Assembly (NCBI GenBank): GCA_023489065.1
Contig: JAMDCL010000057.1
Span: forward strand, 1-7,884
DNA length: 7,884 nucleotides
Direction of reading: 5' to 3'
Source of the DNA: Deltaproteobacteria bacterium
Lineage (GTDB): Bacteria; JAMCPX01
The number at the start of each line of letters is the position of its first letter. The first letter of the stretch is position 1. The translations under genes were made by a program, and so were the position numbers. A model generated the notes under the pieces. The model was not told where the DNA came from. It searched no databases and worked only from the letters and a program-made list of their open reading frames with translations. Below, in pieces: positions 1 to 6,347 of this stretch.

Positions 1-104
1 AAGCGGATCGATAGTATATTATAAGTATCTTTTTCATAGATATATATAGTGTACCGTAAGTTTTATTTTTTTTCAACCTTTATTAATAAGCCCCTGCAGG
101 TTCG

Positions 105-118
105 TATTCACGTGAATA
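105..118. promoter_or_regulatory. 14-bp perfect palindrome just upstream of the panB-side -35 box
   Basis: TATTCACGTGAATA is a perfect palindrome centred between bases 111 and 112. It ends 5 bp before the TTGACA box at 124. This position is typical for a dimeric regulator that touches RNA polymerase. No regulator family can be assigned from the site alone. It could also be chance in AT-rich DNA. Confidence 0.35.
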
Positions 119-123
119 AAACA

Positions 124-150
124 TTGACATCTGATACCAGGTTGTATAAT
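124..150 (+). promoter_or_regulatory. Candidate sigma-70-type promoter for panBCD
   Basis: TTGACA at 124-129 and TATAAT at 145-150 both match the housekeeping consensus exactly. The spacer is 15 bp, shorter than the preferred 17, which would weaken the promoter or make it activator-dependent. A start near 157 would give a leader of about 88 nt before panB. The -10 box lies inside the right inverted-repeat arm (145-167), so a protein binding that repeat would block it. Confidence 0.5.
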
Positions 151-181
151 ATACTATCGATCCGCTTGGATCCCTAAAAAG

Positions 182-243
182 ACCGAGACGGTGGAGTATT
201 GTGAGATCTGTCAAAACTCCAGCCGTTCCGGCTGGAGTTTTTT
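182..243 (+). promoter_or_regulatory. Attenuator-like panB leader with mutually exclusive hairpins
   Basis: Three overlapping pairings are visible. (1) 182-185 (ACCG) pairs with 189-192 (CGGT) around AGA. (2) 189-200 pairs with 213-225, with G222 bulged and one A-A mismatch (198/215). (3) 213-224 pairs with 230-241 as an uninterrupted 12-bp stem. Pairing 2 and pairing 3 compete for 213-224, and pairing 1 competes with 2 for 189-192. This is the anti-antiterminator, antiterminator, terminator order of a transcription attenuator. A further small hairpin (159-163 with 168-172, loop GCTT) would sit at the 5' end of the transcript. No known riboswitch core or T-box motif was recognised, and no leader peptide is evident. 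Confidence 0.45.
213..243 (+). terminator. Intrinsic-terminator hairpin overlapping the panB ribosome binding site
   Basis: The arms 213-224 (AAAACTCCAGCC) and 230-241 (GGCTGGAGTTTT) pair perfectly over 12 bp around a GTTCC loop, and a run of six T occupies 238-243. The panB start codon follows at 245. The GGAG at 234-237, seven bases before that ATG, is the only good Shine-Dalgarno and lies in the 3' arm, so folding would also hide it. The hairpin could act as a conditional attenuator or as a plain terminator for transcription arriving from further left. Confidence 0.7.
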
Positions 244-244
244 A

Positions 245-1051
245 ATGGAAAGAAAAAAGATAACTTTACCGAACATAGTAAAACTATATGATGCAGGCGA
301 GCGTATCAGCATGCTCACTGCGTACGACTTTCCATCTGCGGCAATAGCCGATGCAGCAGGGATAGAAATAGTCCTCATTGGCGATTCTCTCGGTATGGTC
401 GTCAACGGATATAAAAATACCCTACCGGTGACGATAGAAGAGATACTCTATCATACCCGGGCAGTCATGCGGGCCGTTGAATATGGTTTTGTCGTAGCGG
501 ATATGCCGTTCCTTTCGTATCAAACAGGTGCTCATGACGCCGTTTATAATGCAGGAAGGCTTCTGAAAGAAGGCGGAGCAGAGGCCGTCAAACTGGAAGG
601 CGGCAGGAATATGGCAGAGGTAATAAAGGCCATTGTTCGTGCGGATATACCCGTTATGGGACACATTGGACTCACACCCCAGTCCATTCATAGGATGGGT
701 GGATATAAGGTGCAGGGCAGGGACGTAAAAAGTTCGGAAGCTTTAATCAACGATGCTCTCGCAGTCGAGGATGCCGGTGCATTCGCACTCGTTCTCGAAG
801 GAATACCGGGCGGCCTCGCAAAAGAGATCACCGCAAAGCTCCATATACCGACCATCGGTATCGGCGCGGGCAAAGACGTGAGCGGCCAGGTACTCGTATT
901 CCATGACCTGCTTGGCCTGAGCGGAAACAAGCAGCCGACGTTCGTAAAACAATATGCCCGGTTAAGGGAAACGGCGATGAGCGCGATTCAGCAGTACATA
1001 AAAGAAGTCAAAGATGGTGTGTTTCCGGGAGAAGAGCACACCTACAAGTAA
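245..1051 (+). CDS. panB: 3-methyl-2-oxobutanoate hydroxymethyltransferase (ketopantoate hydroxymethyltransferase)
   Basis: PanB transfers a hydroxymethyl group from 5,10-methylenetetrahydrofolate to 2-oxoisovalerate, giving ketopantoate, the first committed step to pantothenate in the cytoplasm. The 268-residue product is close to the roughly 264 of E. coli PanB and shows the family TIM-barrel landmarks: LTAYDF at 24-29, IGDSLGM at 45-51 and ADMPF at 85-89, whose D47 and D86 match the Mg ligands, KLEGG at 116-120 with the third ligand E118, GHIGLTPQS at 139-147, GGYKVQGR at 152-159, and catalytic-type E185 in VLEGIP. The ATG at 245 has GGAG seven bases upstream and gives the usual N-terminus. 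The frame stays open back to a GTG at 191, but that extension has no Shine-Dalgarno and no PanB counterpart. It is the first gene of a panBCD operon, two bases before panC, preceded by an attenuator-like leader. Confidence 0.97.
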   Translation: MERKKITLPNIVKLYDAGERISMLTAYDFPSAAIADAAGIEIVLIGDSLGMVVNGYKNTLPVTIEEILYHTRAVMRAVEYGFVVADMPFLSYQTGAHDAVYNAGRLLKEGGAEAVKLEGGRNMAEVIKAIVRADIPVMGHIGLTPQSIHRMGGYKVQGRDVKSSEALINDALAVEDAGAFALVLEGIPGGLAKEITAKLHIPTIGIGAGKDVSGQVLVFHDLLGLSGNKQPTFVKQYARLRETAMSAIQQYIKEVKDGVFPGEEHTYK

Positions 1052-1053
1052 CG

Positions 1054-1893
1054 ATGAAGGTCATTAAAACAGTACATGAAATGCAGGCATTTTCCCTCTC
1101 ACAGAGGACGGGAGGGAAGAGCATAGCACTGGTACCCACCATGGGGTATCTGCACGATGGCCACATCAGCCTGTTGAGCGAGGCGAGAAAACATGGCGAT
1201 CTCCTGGTGATGAGTTTATTTGTTAATCCAATGCAATTCGGCCCACAGGAGGACCTTGCAAAATATCCAAGAGACTTTGCAAGAGATACCATGATTGCAG
1301 AGAGTGCCGGTACCGATATTATCTTCTATCCCGAGGCGCGGGAAATGTATCCCGAGCCATTCAGAACGACGGTGTATGTTTCGGATCTTTCCGATATACT
1401 GTGCGGCAAAACGAGGCCCGGCCACTTCGGAGGAGTTACGACCGTTGTTGCTAAATTATTCAATGTGATATTGCCTCATTCCGCTATCTTTGGAGAAAAG
1501 GACTTTCAGCAGCTCGTCATACTGCGCCGGATGGTCAAAGATTTGAACATGCCGGTCGAAATTATCGGCATGCCAATAATCAGGGAGCCGGACGGGCTTG
1601 CCATGAGTTCGCGAAACACCTACCTTTCGGTTGACGACAGACGCAGGGCGATCTCGATATCAAAAGGGCTGTCGAATGCACGGGATGCCTTTCATAAAGG
1701 GGTAAGAGACGAAAAAAAACTGCAAGAGATCGTCCGCTCCGATATTCAATCGGCAGGTTTGCGGATAGATTATGTCGAGGTGATTGATGAGACAACACTG
1801 CAACCCGTGCACGAGTTATCGCACGCTGCACGTATCGTCGTTGCAGCCTATGCCGGGAATGTAAGGCTTATAGATAATATGGCTTTGAATTAA
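1054..1893 (+). CDS. panC: Pantoate-beta-alanine ligase (pantothenate synthetase)
   Basis: PanC joins D-pantoate and beta-alanine with ATP through a pantoyl-adenylate intermediate, the last step of pantothenate synthesis. The 279-residue length is normal for the family. Visible motifs are PTMGYLHDGH at 28-37 (the HIGH-like nucleotide site, H34 and H37), FVNPMQF at 57-63 for pantoate binding, CGKTRPGHFGGV at 117-128, FGEKD at 146-150, and MSSRN at 184-188, the KMSKS-like loop. A dimerisation domain follows. The ATG lies two bases after the panB stop and has no strong Shine-Dalgarno of its own; a GGAGAAG lies about 20 bases upstream inside panB, so translational coupling to panB is likely. Its beta-alanine substrate would be supplied by panD, 24 bp downstream. 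No damage or missing active-site residue was seen. Confidence 0.97.
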   Translation: MKVIKTVHEMQAFSLSQRTGGKSIALVPTMGYLHDGHISLLSEARKHGDLLVMSLFVNPMQFGPQEDLAKYPRDFARDTMIAESAGTDIIFYPEAREMYPEPFRTTVYVSDLSDILCGKTRPGHFGGVTTVVAKLFNVILPHSAIFGEKDFQQLVILRRMVKDLNMPVEIIGMPIIREPDGLAMSSRNTYLSVDDRRRAISISKGLSNARDAFHKGVRDEKKLQEIVRSDIQSAGLRIDYVEVIDETTLQPVHELSHAARIVVAAYAGNVRLIDNMALN

Positions 1894-1917
1894 GAATAAA
1901 AAATAAACGGAGGAACA

Positions 1918-2301
1918 ATGGAAAGAATAATGTTAAAATCAAAGATCCACAGGGCCACGGTGACACAGGCCGATCTGGACTATGAGGGAAGCATAACCAT
2001 TGACGAGGAGCTGCTGGAACTTACCGATATAAAGGAATACGAGCTGGTGAAGATATGGGATGTAACGAACGGCAACAGGCTTGAAACATACGCCATTAAG
2101 GGGCAGAGGGGGTCGGGGATTATCGGAATAAACGGCGCAGCAGCTCACCTTATCAGGAAGTCTGACCTGGTGATCATTGCAAGCTTTGTAAACATGGCGG
2201 ATGAGGAAATCCCCGTCGATTATGCGCCGAAGATCTTGATCATGGACAGCAAAAACCACATCAAGGAAATGAAACATATTCCGGCACAGGCCTCTCTATA
2301 A
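1918..2301 (+). CDS. panD: Aspartate 1-decarboxylase proenzyme, pyruvoyl-dependent
   Basis: PanD decarboxylates L-aspartate to beta-alanine, the second substrate of PanC. It is made as a proenzyme that cleaves itself before a serine to create a pyruvoyl cofactor. The 127-residue product begins [16 protein letters not shown], the family N-terminus, and has the self-cleavage site Y22-E23-G24-S25, followed by [10 protein letters not shown] and NGAAAH in the double-psi barrel. The ATG at 1918 follows GGAGG (1909-1913) with only four bases between; an alternative ATG at 1930 is sixteen bases away and would remove residues normally present. It is the last gene of the pan operon. Its stop codon faces the stop of the minus-strand aldolase across 18 bp with no obvious terminator. 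The gene looks intact and active. Confidence 0.97.
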   Translation: MERIMLKSKIHRATVTQADLDYEGSITIDEELLELTDIKEYELVKIWDVTNGNRLETYAIKGQRGSGIIGINGAAAHLIRKSDLVIIASFVNMADEEIPVDYAPKILIMDSKNHIKEMKHIPAQASL

Positions 2302-2319
2302 CCCGGAGAATTGAAACGG

Positions 2320-3003
2320 CTATTTTTTCAGGTTCTTTTTGCGCTCTATCTCATTGTCCTGTTCTGCTTTCATGAGCTGGAACAGGAGGTCTGACATTTC
2401 GGGAGGCAGGGTTGAAGGCTTTTCTCCGGTTGCCAGTGCCTGATAATAGACCTGGGAAGATTTTTCCATAAGTTCAAGATTTCTGAATGCCTTGGCAATC
2501 GTTTGTCCGATACTCAACGCACCATGGTTTTGAAGGACATAGCAGTTGCACCTGTTGGATAGTTTTGCCTTTACGTTGTCCACGAGTTGGTCGGATCCTG
2601 ACAGGGCGTACGGGATTATATCCGTGATGCTGCCGATTCCAATGGTCACCTCGTCGAAAAGAGCAGGCACGGGCTTGTTTGTCAGCGCAAAAATACTGGT
2701 GTATACCGGATGGGAATGAATGACAGCATTTGCATCCGGCCGGTTTTTGTACACTGCAATGTGCAGTCCTGTTTCCCGTGATGGATTATACTTGCCTTCA
2801 ATTATGTTCAGGTCAAAGTCAACGATGCAGATATCTGCAGGGGTAAGGTCCATGTATTCCCGGTTCGAGGGCGTTATGGCAATCACATCTTCCTCCTCGA
2901 CAAGGATTGAAACATTGCCTCCTGTACCGACCGTATAGCCTTTCGCGAACATCATCTGGCTGTATTTCACGACGTCCTTTTTATATTGTTCGTACTTACT
3001 CAT
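2320..3003 (-). CDS. Class II aldolase, L-fuculose-1-phosphate aldolase (FucA/AraD) family
   Basis: Members of this zinc-dependent family cleave ketose 1-phosphates to dihydroxyacetone phosphate and a short aldehyde, or epimerise or decarboxylate related sugar acids. The 227-residue protein shows the FucA pattern: GTGGNVS at 26-32 and TPS at 44-46 for phosphate binding, catalytic-type E77 in SRETGLH, and zinc ligands H96 and H98 (IHSHP) and H160 (QNHGAL). A longer in-frame start at 3072 overlaps the aminotransferase gene, but AAGGAG sits just before the ATG at 3003, so the short form is chosen. It is the last gene of a kinase-aminotransferase-aldolase run, 32 bp after the aminotransferase stop. 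With an FGGY kinase in the run, cleavage of a ketose 1-phosphate is the likeliest role. The exact substrate is unknown; a ribulose-phosphate epimerase-like or dehydratase activity cannot be excluded. Confidence 0.88.
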   Translation of the reverse strand: MSKYEQYKKDVVKYSQMMFAKGYTVGTGGNVSILVEEEDVIAITPSNREYMDLTPADICIVDFDLNIIEGKYNPSRETGLHIAVYKNRPDANAVIHSHPVYTSIFALTNKPVPALFDEVTIGIGSITDIIPYALSGSDQLVDNVKAKLSNRCNCYVLQNHGALSIGQTIAKAFRNLELMEKSSQVYYQALATGEKPSTLPPEMSDLLFQLMKAEQDNEIERKKNLKK

Positions 3004-3008
3004 GGAGT

Positions 3009-3016
3009 TCTCCTTC
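3009..3016 (-). promoter_or_regulatory. Shine-Dalgarno that fixes the aldolase start
   Basis: Read on the minus strand the sequence is GAAGGAGA followed five bases later by ATG (3003-3001). It lies between the aminotransferase stop (3036) and the aldolase ATG. It favours the 227-residue aldolase over a 250-residue form whose first 23 codons would overlap the aminotransferase gene in another frame. Confidence 0.75.
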
Positions 3017-3035
3017 TTTATAGTTCCAATCCCTG

Positions 3036-4451
3036 TCAGCTCTTCGGAATCAGTGACAGAGCGTATTCCCATGCCTTTATGGTCTTATCGATCGCTTCCT
3101 TGTCGTGCTGCATGCACGTATACATTCTTGAGCCTGCAAGCGTAAAAATGCCCTGATCGATAATCACCATCTGATAGTCCTGGGCAATATGTCTTCGTGT
3201 CATGACCTCGTTGAAAATGTCCGGATGCTGAAGACTGACCGCAAGCATACCTGTTGTTTCATAATGTATGATTGCGCCAAAGTTGAATGCAAAGAAGGGA
3301 AGGTCCTTTCGTGTCGAGAAAAGGTTATTCATTTCTTTTGTCAGTTTATCCGCAAAGTCCGTTGCTTTTTTGACGGCATCGTTTTTTTTCATAAGCTTGA
3401 TGGTGTAATAGCATGCTGCCGTTGAGATGGGGTTTGCCGAGAGTGTTCCGCCGATGTATGCTTTCTGTCCTATACTGCCCACGCCCGAACATATACCCAT
3501 GATGTCTTTCCTGCCGCCGATACCTCCTGCCGCCGGATACCCGTGTGCTACGATCTTGCCGAATACAACGATGTCTGCATTGACGTTATAGTACTTCTGC
3601 GCGCCCCCGAGGCCAAGCCTGAATCCCGTAACAACCTCATCAAAGATTAAGAGTGCACCATACTCGTCGCAGAGCTTGCGTACGGACTTGTTCCAGTCAG
3701 GATGCACAGGGTGAGTGCCTGATTCACCGCCCACAGGCTCAACAATGACGGCGGCAATCCCTCCCTTGTTTTTATTTTCTTCAAACGCCTTTTTCAGTCC
3801 TTCGAAATCATTCGGGAATACATCCACCAGATTGTTGAAACAATCCGACGGTATACCCGCAGACTCAAGCTGTCCTGCACCGGGCACATGGAGTGAATAC
3901 ACGACCTGATCGCTCCACCCGTGATAGCTGCCGCCGATCTTTATGACCTTGTCCTTCTGTGTGTAGATACGTGCAATACGCAGTGCCGCCATGACGCTTT
4001 CCGTACCGGACTGCAGGAACCTTACCATCTCGACATTCGGTACATGTTTTACGATCTCTTGCGCAGCCAGTATCTCATATTCCGATGTACAACCGGTCGA
4101 AGGTCCTTTTTCTCTGATGATATCAATGATCTTGTTGTCGAGCTCATCGTAATGATGTCCGAGGATAATCGGTGCACCGGACATAAGATAGTCTACATAT
4201 TCATTACCATCTATGTCCCACATCTTATACCCTTTTGCCCGGTCCATGGTAATCGGGAAGGGCTTTTCAAGACTCAAGTTGTGTTCGACGCCTCCCGGTA
4301 TTACTTCTTTTGCTTTTTCATAGAGAGCAGCCGACTTTGCGTGCTGTGCGTAATAGCGTTCCCTAACCTTCGATAGCGTATCCTCCGGTATGGGATGCGT
4401 CGGCGTATCGACAATATGTTTTAACCTGTCAACTATCTCCTGATATTCCAT
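3036..4451 (-). CDS. Class III pyridoxal-phosphate aminotransferase, glutamate-1-semialdehyde aminotransferase-like
   Basis: The 471-residue protein has the fold-type I class III landmarks: SGTE at 148-151 and YHGW at 176-179 around the cofactor, IVEPV at 236-240, FDEVVTGFR at 270-278 with D271 facing the pyridine nitrogen, FGKI at 297-300 with K299 as the Schiff-base lysine, and GTLSANP at 335-341. ALYEKAKEVIPGGVEHN at 42-58 closely resembles the start of HemL, but about 40 residues precede it. That extension and the catabolic neighbours argue against a housekeeping HemL role. Such enzymes move an amino group between an amine or amino acid and a keto acid or aldehyde, and some relatives are mutases. 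AGGAGG lies six bases before the ATG, a strong ribosome site. The gene is 121 bp after the kinase and 32 bp before the aldolase. The substrate cannot be read from sequence. Confidence 0.88.
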   Translation of the reverse strand: MEYQEIVDRLKHIVDTPTHPIPEDTLSKVRERYYAQHAKSAALYEKAKEVIPGGVEHNLSLEKPFPITMDRAKGYKMWDIDGNEYVDYLMSGAPIILGHHYDELDNKIIDIIREKGPSTGCTSEYEILAAQEIVKHVPNVEMVRFLQSGTESVMAALRIARIYTQKDKVIKIGGSYHGWSDQVVYSLHVPGAGQLESAGIPSDCFNNLVDVFPNDFEGLKKAFEENKNKGGIAAVIVEPVGGESGTHPVHPDWNKSVRKLCDEYGALLIFDEVVTGFRLGLGGAQKYYNVNADIVVFGKIVAHGYPAAGGIGGRKDIMGICSGVGSIGQKAYIGGTLSANPISTAACYYTIKLMKKNDAVKKATDFADKLTKEMNNLFSTRKDLPFFAFNFGAIIHYETTGMLAVSLQHPDIFNEVMTRRHIAQDYQMVIIDQGIFTLAGSRMYTCMQHDKEAIDKTIKAWEYALSLIPKS

Positions 4452-4572
4452 TGAATGCCTCCTGAAAATATTATTTTATATACTTCTATACTCTCTCATA
4501 AAACCATTTACTCAATAAATGCAATAAGAAAGTTGGGGAACGTCTTGCCGGCGTCGGGACGCGCATGCCATG

Positions 4573-6186
4573 TTATCCGTTCATCATCCTGAACAGTTTT
4601 TTGTTCTGCTTATATAGTTCTTTGAACACCGCGAAGCTTTTGTTGTACAGGTTCTTGTACTCACTCCTTGGCGCATAGACCTTGCCGACCGGCACAAGCT
4701 TTTTTGCATCGCGGAACGACGGTATGAGTCCGAGACCGACAGCGCACACGATGGCTGCACCGTTCGTCCCTGCATTCTGAGGATTTTTCGGGACCTCGAT
4801 ATTCCTGCCTGTTATGTCTGCCATAATCTGGCACCACACATCGGATTTCGCACCCCCGCCGACAAAACGGATGCTTTTTTGATAGGGTATTTTCTTTTCT
4901 ATAGCCTCGAGCATCCATCGCTTGTGAAAAGCAACACCTTCAAGCACGGCCCGGATCATCTGGCGCTTGCCGGTGCTCAGACTGAGGTTGAAGAACATGC
5001 CACGCGCGTTCGCATCCTCACGCGGTGATCTGTTGCCATGGAGCCACGGCGTAAAGATGAGCCCTCCGGCCCCGGGCGGTGTCTGTTCAACTATCTCATT
5101 GAGGAATTCATAGAGACTGTCGAATTCCCTGGTCTTGTCGACAATATGCTGAGCGTCAAGGTACATGCCGATCTCATCAAGGGCGAGATGGTCCCTTACC
5201 CATTGGAGGCATATGCCCGAGGTCTCCTGTTCTGCGGTATAAACGTATTCGCCGGGTATTGCACCCAGTATCGAAGCAACGAAGTTGGCTATGTCCACGG
5301 TTCTCCGGTCAATATTTGCAGCGACCCATCCCGAGGTGCCGACATAGATGTGCGTATCATACAGATCGAGCGCACCGGAGCCAACGGCCGTCAAAAAGGT
5401 ATCACCGCCGCCGCCGAAAACCGGAATGCCGGGTATCAGTCCCATCCTCTCTGCTGCCTGCTGTGTTAAGCCTCCAATAACATCGGTCGATTTTATAACG
5501 GGGGGAAGGTGCTCCATGTTGACATCGAACGTTTTGCACAGGCTCTTTGACCATCCGAGTTTTCCTTTCCTTGTATTAAAGACCCATGTCAGATGAGCAG
5601 AATCGTAGGTCATGCTGTATCTGCCCGTGCATTGAAGCGTCAGATAGTCTTTGACATCAAGCCACTTATAAACCTTTTTGAATACCTCGGGCTCATTGTC
5701 TTTTACCCAGAGGTATTTCCAGAGGGGGTCTTTTGGTGTTGCAGCAAGCCCGCCTGTGATATACAGAGATTTTAAGCCTATGAGTGCGTTCCAGTTATCG
5801 ATCCTCGGAAACCCGTGGTAGAGATATTTTGCGATCTGTGCGGTGGATCTCTGGTCCATATACGTCATTGGATTACGCAGGGCCTTGCCTTCTTTATCAA
5901 CGACGACCGATCCCTGCATCTGTGATGAAAAAGTGATACCTTTGATCTGTTCCGGCTTGACCGAGGTGCGCTTTACAATCTCACGCGTGGAACTGCATAC
6001 CGCATTCCACCAGTCGTCAGCCTTCTGCTCGGCACCGCCGTCTTCCGTCGTGTAAAGAGGATATTCCACAAGATAAGAATCTATGAGCTCAATCTTGTCA
6101 CTGATCCTGTAAAGACAAGACTTATTGCCTGTGGTTCCGAGGTCATACGCAAGGACGTACGTACCGTTTTCTGATAGCGATGTCAT
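4573..6186 (-). CDS. FGGY-family carbohydrate kinase, xylulokinase-like
   Basis: FGGY kinases phosphorylate sugars, ketoses or polyols with ATP in the cytoplasm. The 537-residue protein has both actin-like ATPase halves: AYDLGTTGNKS at 13-23 (phosphate loop), SQMQGSVVV at 88-96, YMDQRS at 109-114, GGGGDTFLTAVG at 258-269 with catalytic-type D262, YVGTSGW at 281-287, FTPWLHGNRSP at 378-388 and FVGGGAKSDVW at 441-451 for adenine binding. It is longer than E. coli XylB (484). At two sugar-site motifs it differs from xylulokinases (QMQG where they have QMHG, MDQR where they have NDGR), so a substrate other than D-xylulose is likely. The ATG at 6186 follows AGGGGG by about eleven bases. It heads the kinase-aminotransferase-aldolase run, and its product could feed the aldolase. 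Glycerol or autoinducer kinase roles fit less well. Confidence 0.9.
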   Translation of the reverse strand: MTSLSENGTYVLAYDLGTTGNKSCLYRISDKIELIDSYLVEYPLYTTEDGGAEQKADDWWNAVCSSTREIVKRTSVKPEQIKGITFSSQMQGSVVVDKEGKALRNPMTYMDQRSTAQIAKYLYHGFPRIDNWNALIGLKSLYITGGLAATPKDPLWKYLWVKDNEPEVFKKVYKWLDVKDYLTLQCTGRYSMTYDSAHLTWVFNTRKGKLGWSKSLCKTFDVNMEHLPPVIKSTDVIGGLTQQAAERMGLIPGIPVFGGGGDTFLTAVGSGALDLYDTHIYVGTSGWVAANIDRRTVDIANFVASILGAIPGEYVYTAEQETSGICLQWVRDHLALDEIGMYLDAQHIVDKTREFDSLYEFLNEIVEQTPPGAGGLIFTPWLHGNRSPREDANARGMFFNLSLSTGKRQMIRAVLEGVAFHKRWMLEAIEKKIPYQKSIRFVGGGAKSDVWCQIMADITGRNIEVPKNPQNAGTNGAAIVCAVGLGLIPSFRDAKKLVPVGKVYAPRSEYKNLYNKSFAVFKELYKQNKKLFRMMNG

Positions 6187-6219
6187 AGTATTGTATACCC
6201 CCTAAGATTGTGATTGACT

Positions 6220-6249
6220 ATAATTAATTGATACGGGGCTCATTGTCAA
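6220..6249 (-). promoter_or_regulatory. Candidate promoter for the kinase-aminotransferase-aldolase run
   Basis: On the minus strand TTGACA (6249-6244) is an exact -35 match, followed after 18 bp by AATTAT (6225-6220), a partial -10. Transcription would start near 6213, about 27 bases before the kinase ATG. The rest of the 161-bp gap to the dehydrogenase (6187-6347) holds GC-rich imperfect dyads, including a CTGCT/AGCAG hairpin at about 6260-6285 followed by a T-rich stretch, which may be a weak terminator for the dehydrogenase gene. Confidence 0.4.
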
Positions 6250-6347
6250 AGAAAAATATCTGCTGCATGACTCGAACAAAGCAGGGCAGGTCTGTTTGCC
6301 GCTGCGCTTTCCCGGAAGGCTTCAGGGCAGCGCCATTTCCGTATACC

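Larger units (their letters stand above)
1..167. repeat. 167-bp segment bounded by perfect 23-bp inverted repeats
   Basis: Positions 1-23 (beginning AAGCGGATCGATAGTATA) are the exact reverse complement of 145-167 (ending CTATCGATCCGCTT). Pairing stops at base 24 against 144. The 121 bp between the arms is AT-rich and has no open reading frame. The right arm contains the -10 hexamer of the promoter facing panB. Two readings fit: a small non-autonomous transposon-like (MITE) element with terminal inverted repeats, or a pair of operators for a regulator that could loop the DNA. The left arm begins at base 1 of the window, so it may continue further and a target-site duplication cannot be tested. 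An assembly artefact at a contig end is also possible. The repeat itself is certain; its nature is not. Confidence 0.75.

Noticed and set aside
182..200. Possible T-box element in the panB leader because of the GGTGG string
   Set aside because: The leader is far too short for a T-box, and the conserved 14-nt T-box sequence and specifier stem are absent.
191..244. In-frame upstream extension of panB from a GTG at 191, adding 18 residues including a CxxC
   Set aside because: It has no Shine-Dalgarno, no counterpart in PanB proteins, and consists largely of the hairpin sequence. The ATG at 245 has a well-spaced GGAG.
3921..4376. A 151-codon plus-strand open frame inside the aminotransferase
   Set aside because: It is antisense to a well-conserved coding region, is cysteine- and phenylalanine-rich with no recognisable motif, and no ribosome binding site was seen for it.
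4485..4515. Possible internal promoter before the aminotransferase (minus strand TTGAGT, 19-bp spacer, TATAGA)
   Set aside because: Both boxes are weak and the spacer is too long. The 121-bp gap 4452-4572 is AT-rich, so such matches are expected by chance, though a separate promoter cannot be excluded.
4543..4566. GC-rich dyad just after the kinase stop (GCGT/ACGC on the minus strand) as a terminator
   Set aside because: The stem is only about four base pairs and no T-run follows.
5038..5469. A 143-codon plus-strand open frame inside the kinase
   Set aside because: It is an antisense shadow of conserved FGGY kinase motifs, with no independent support.
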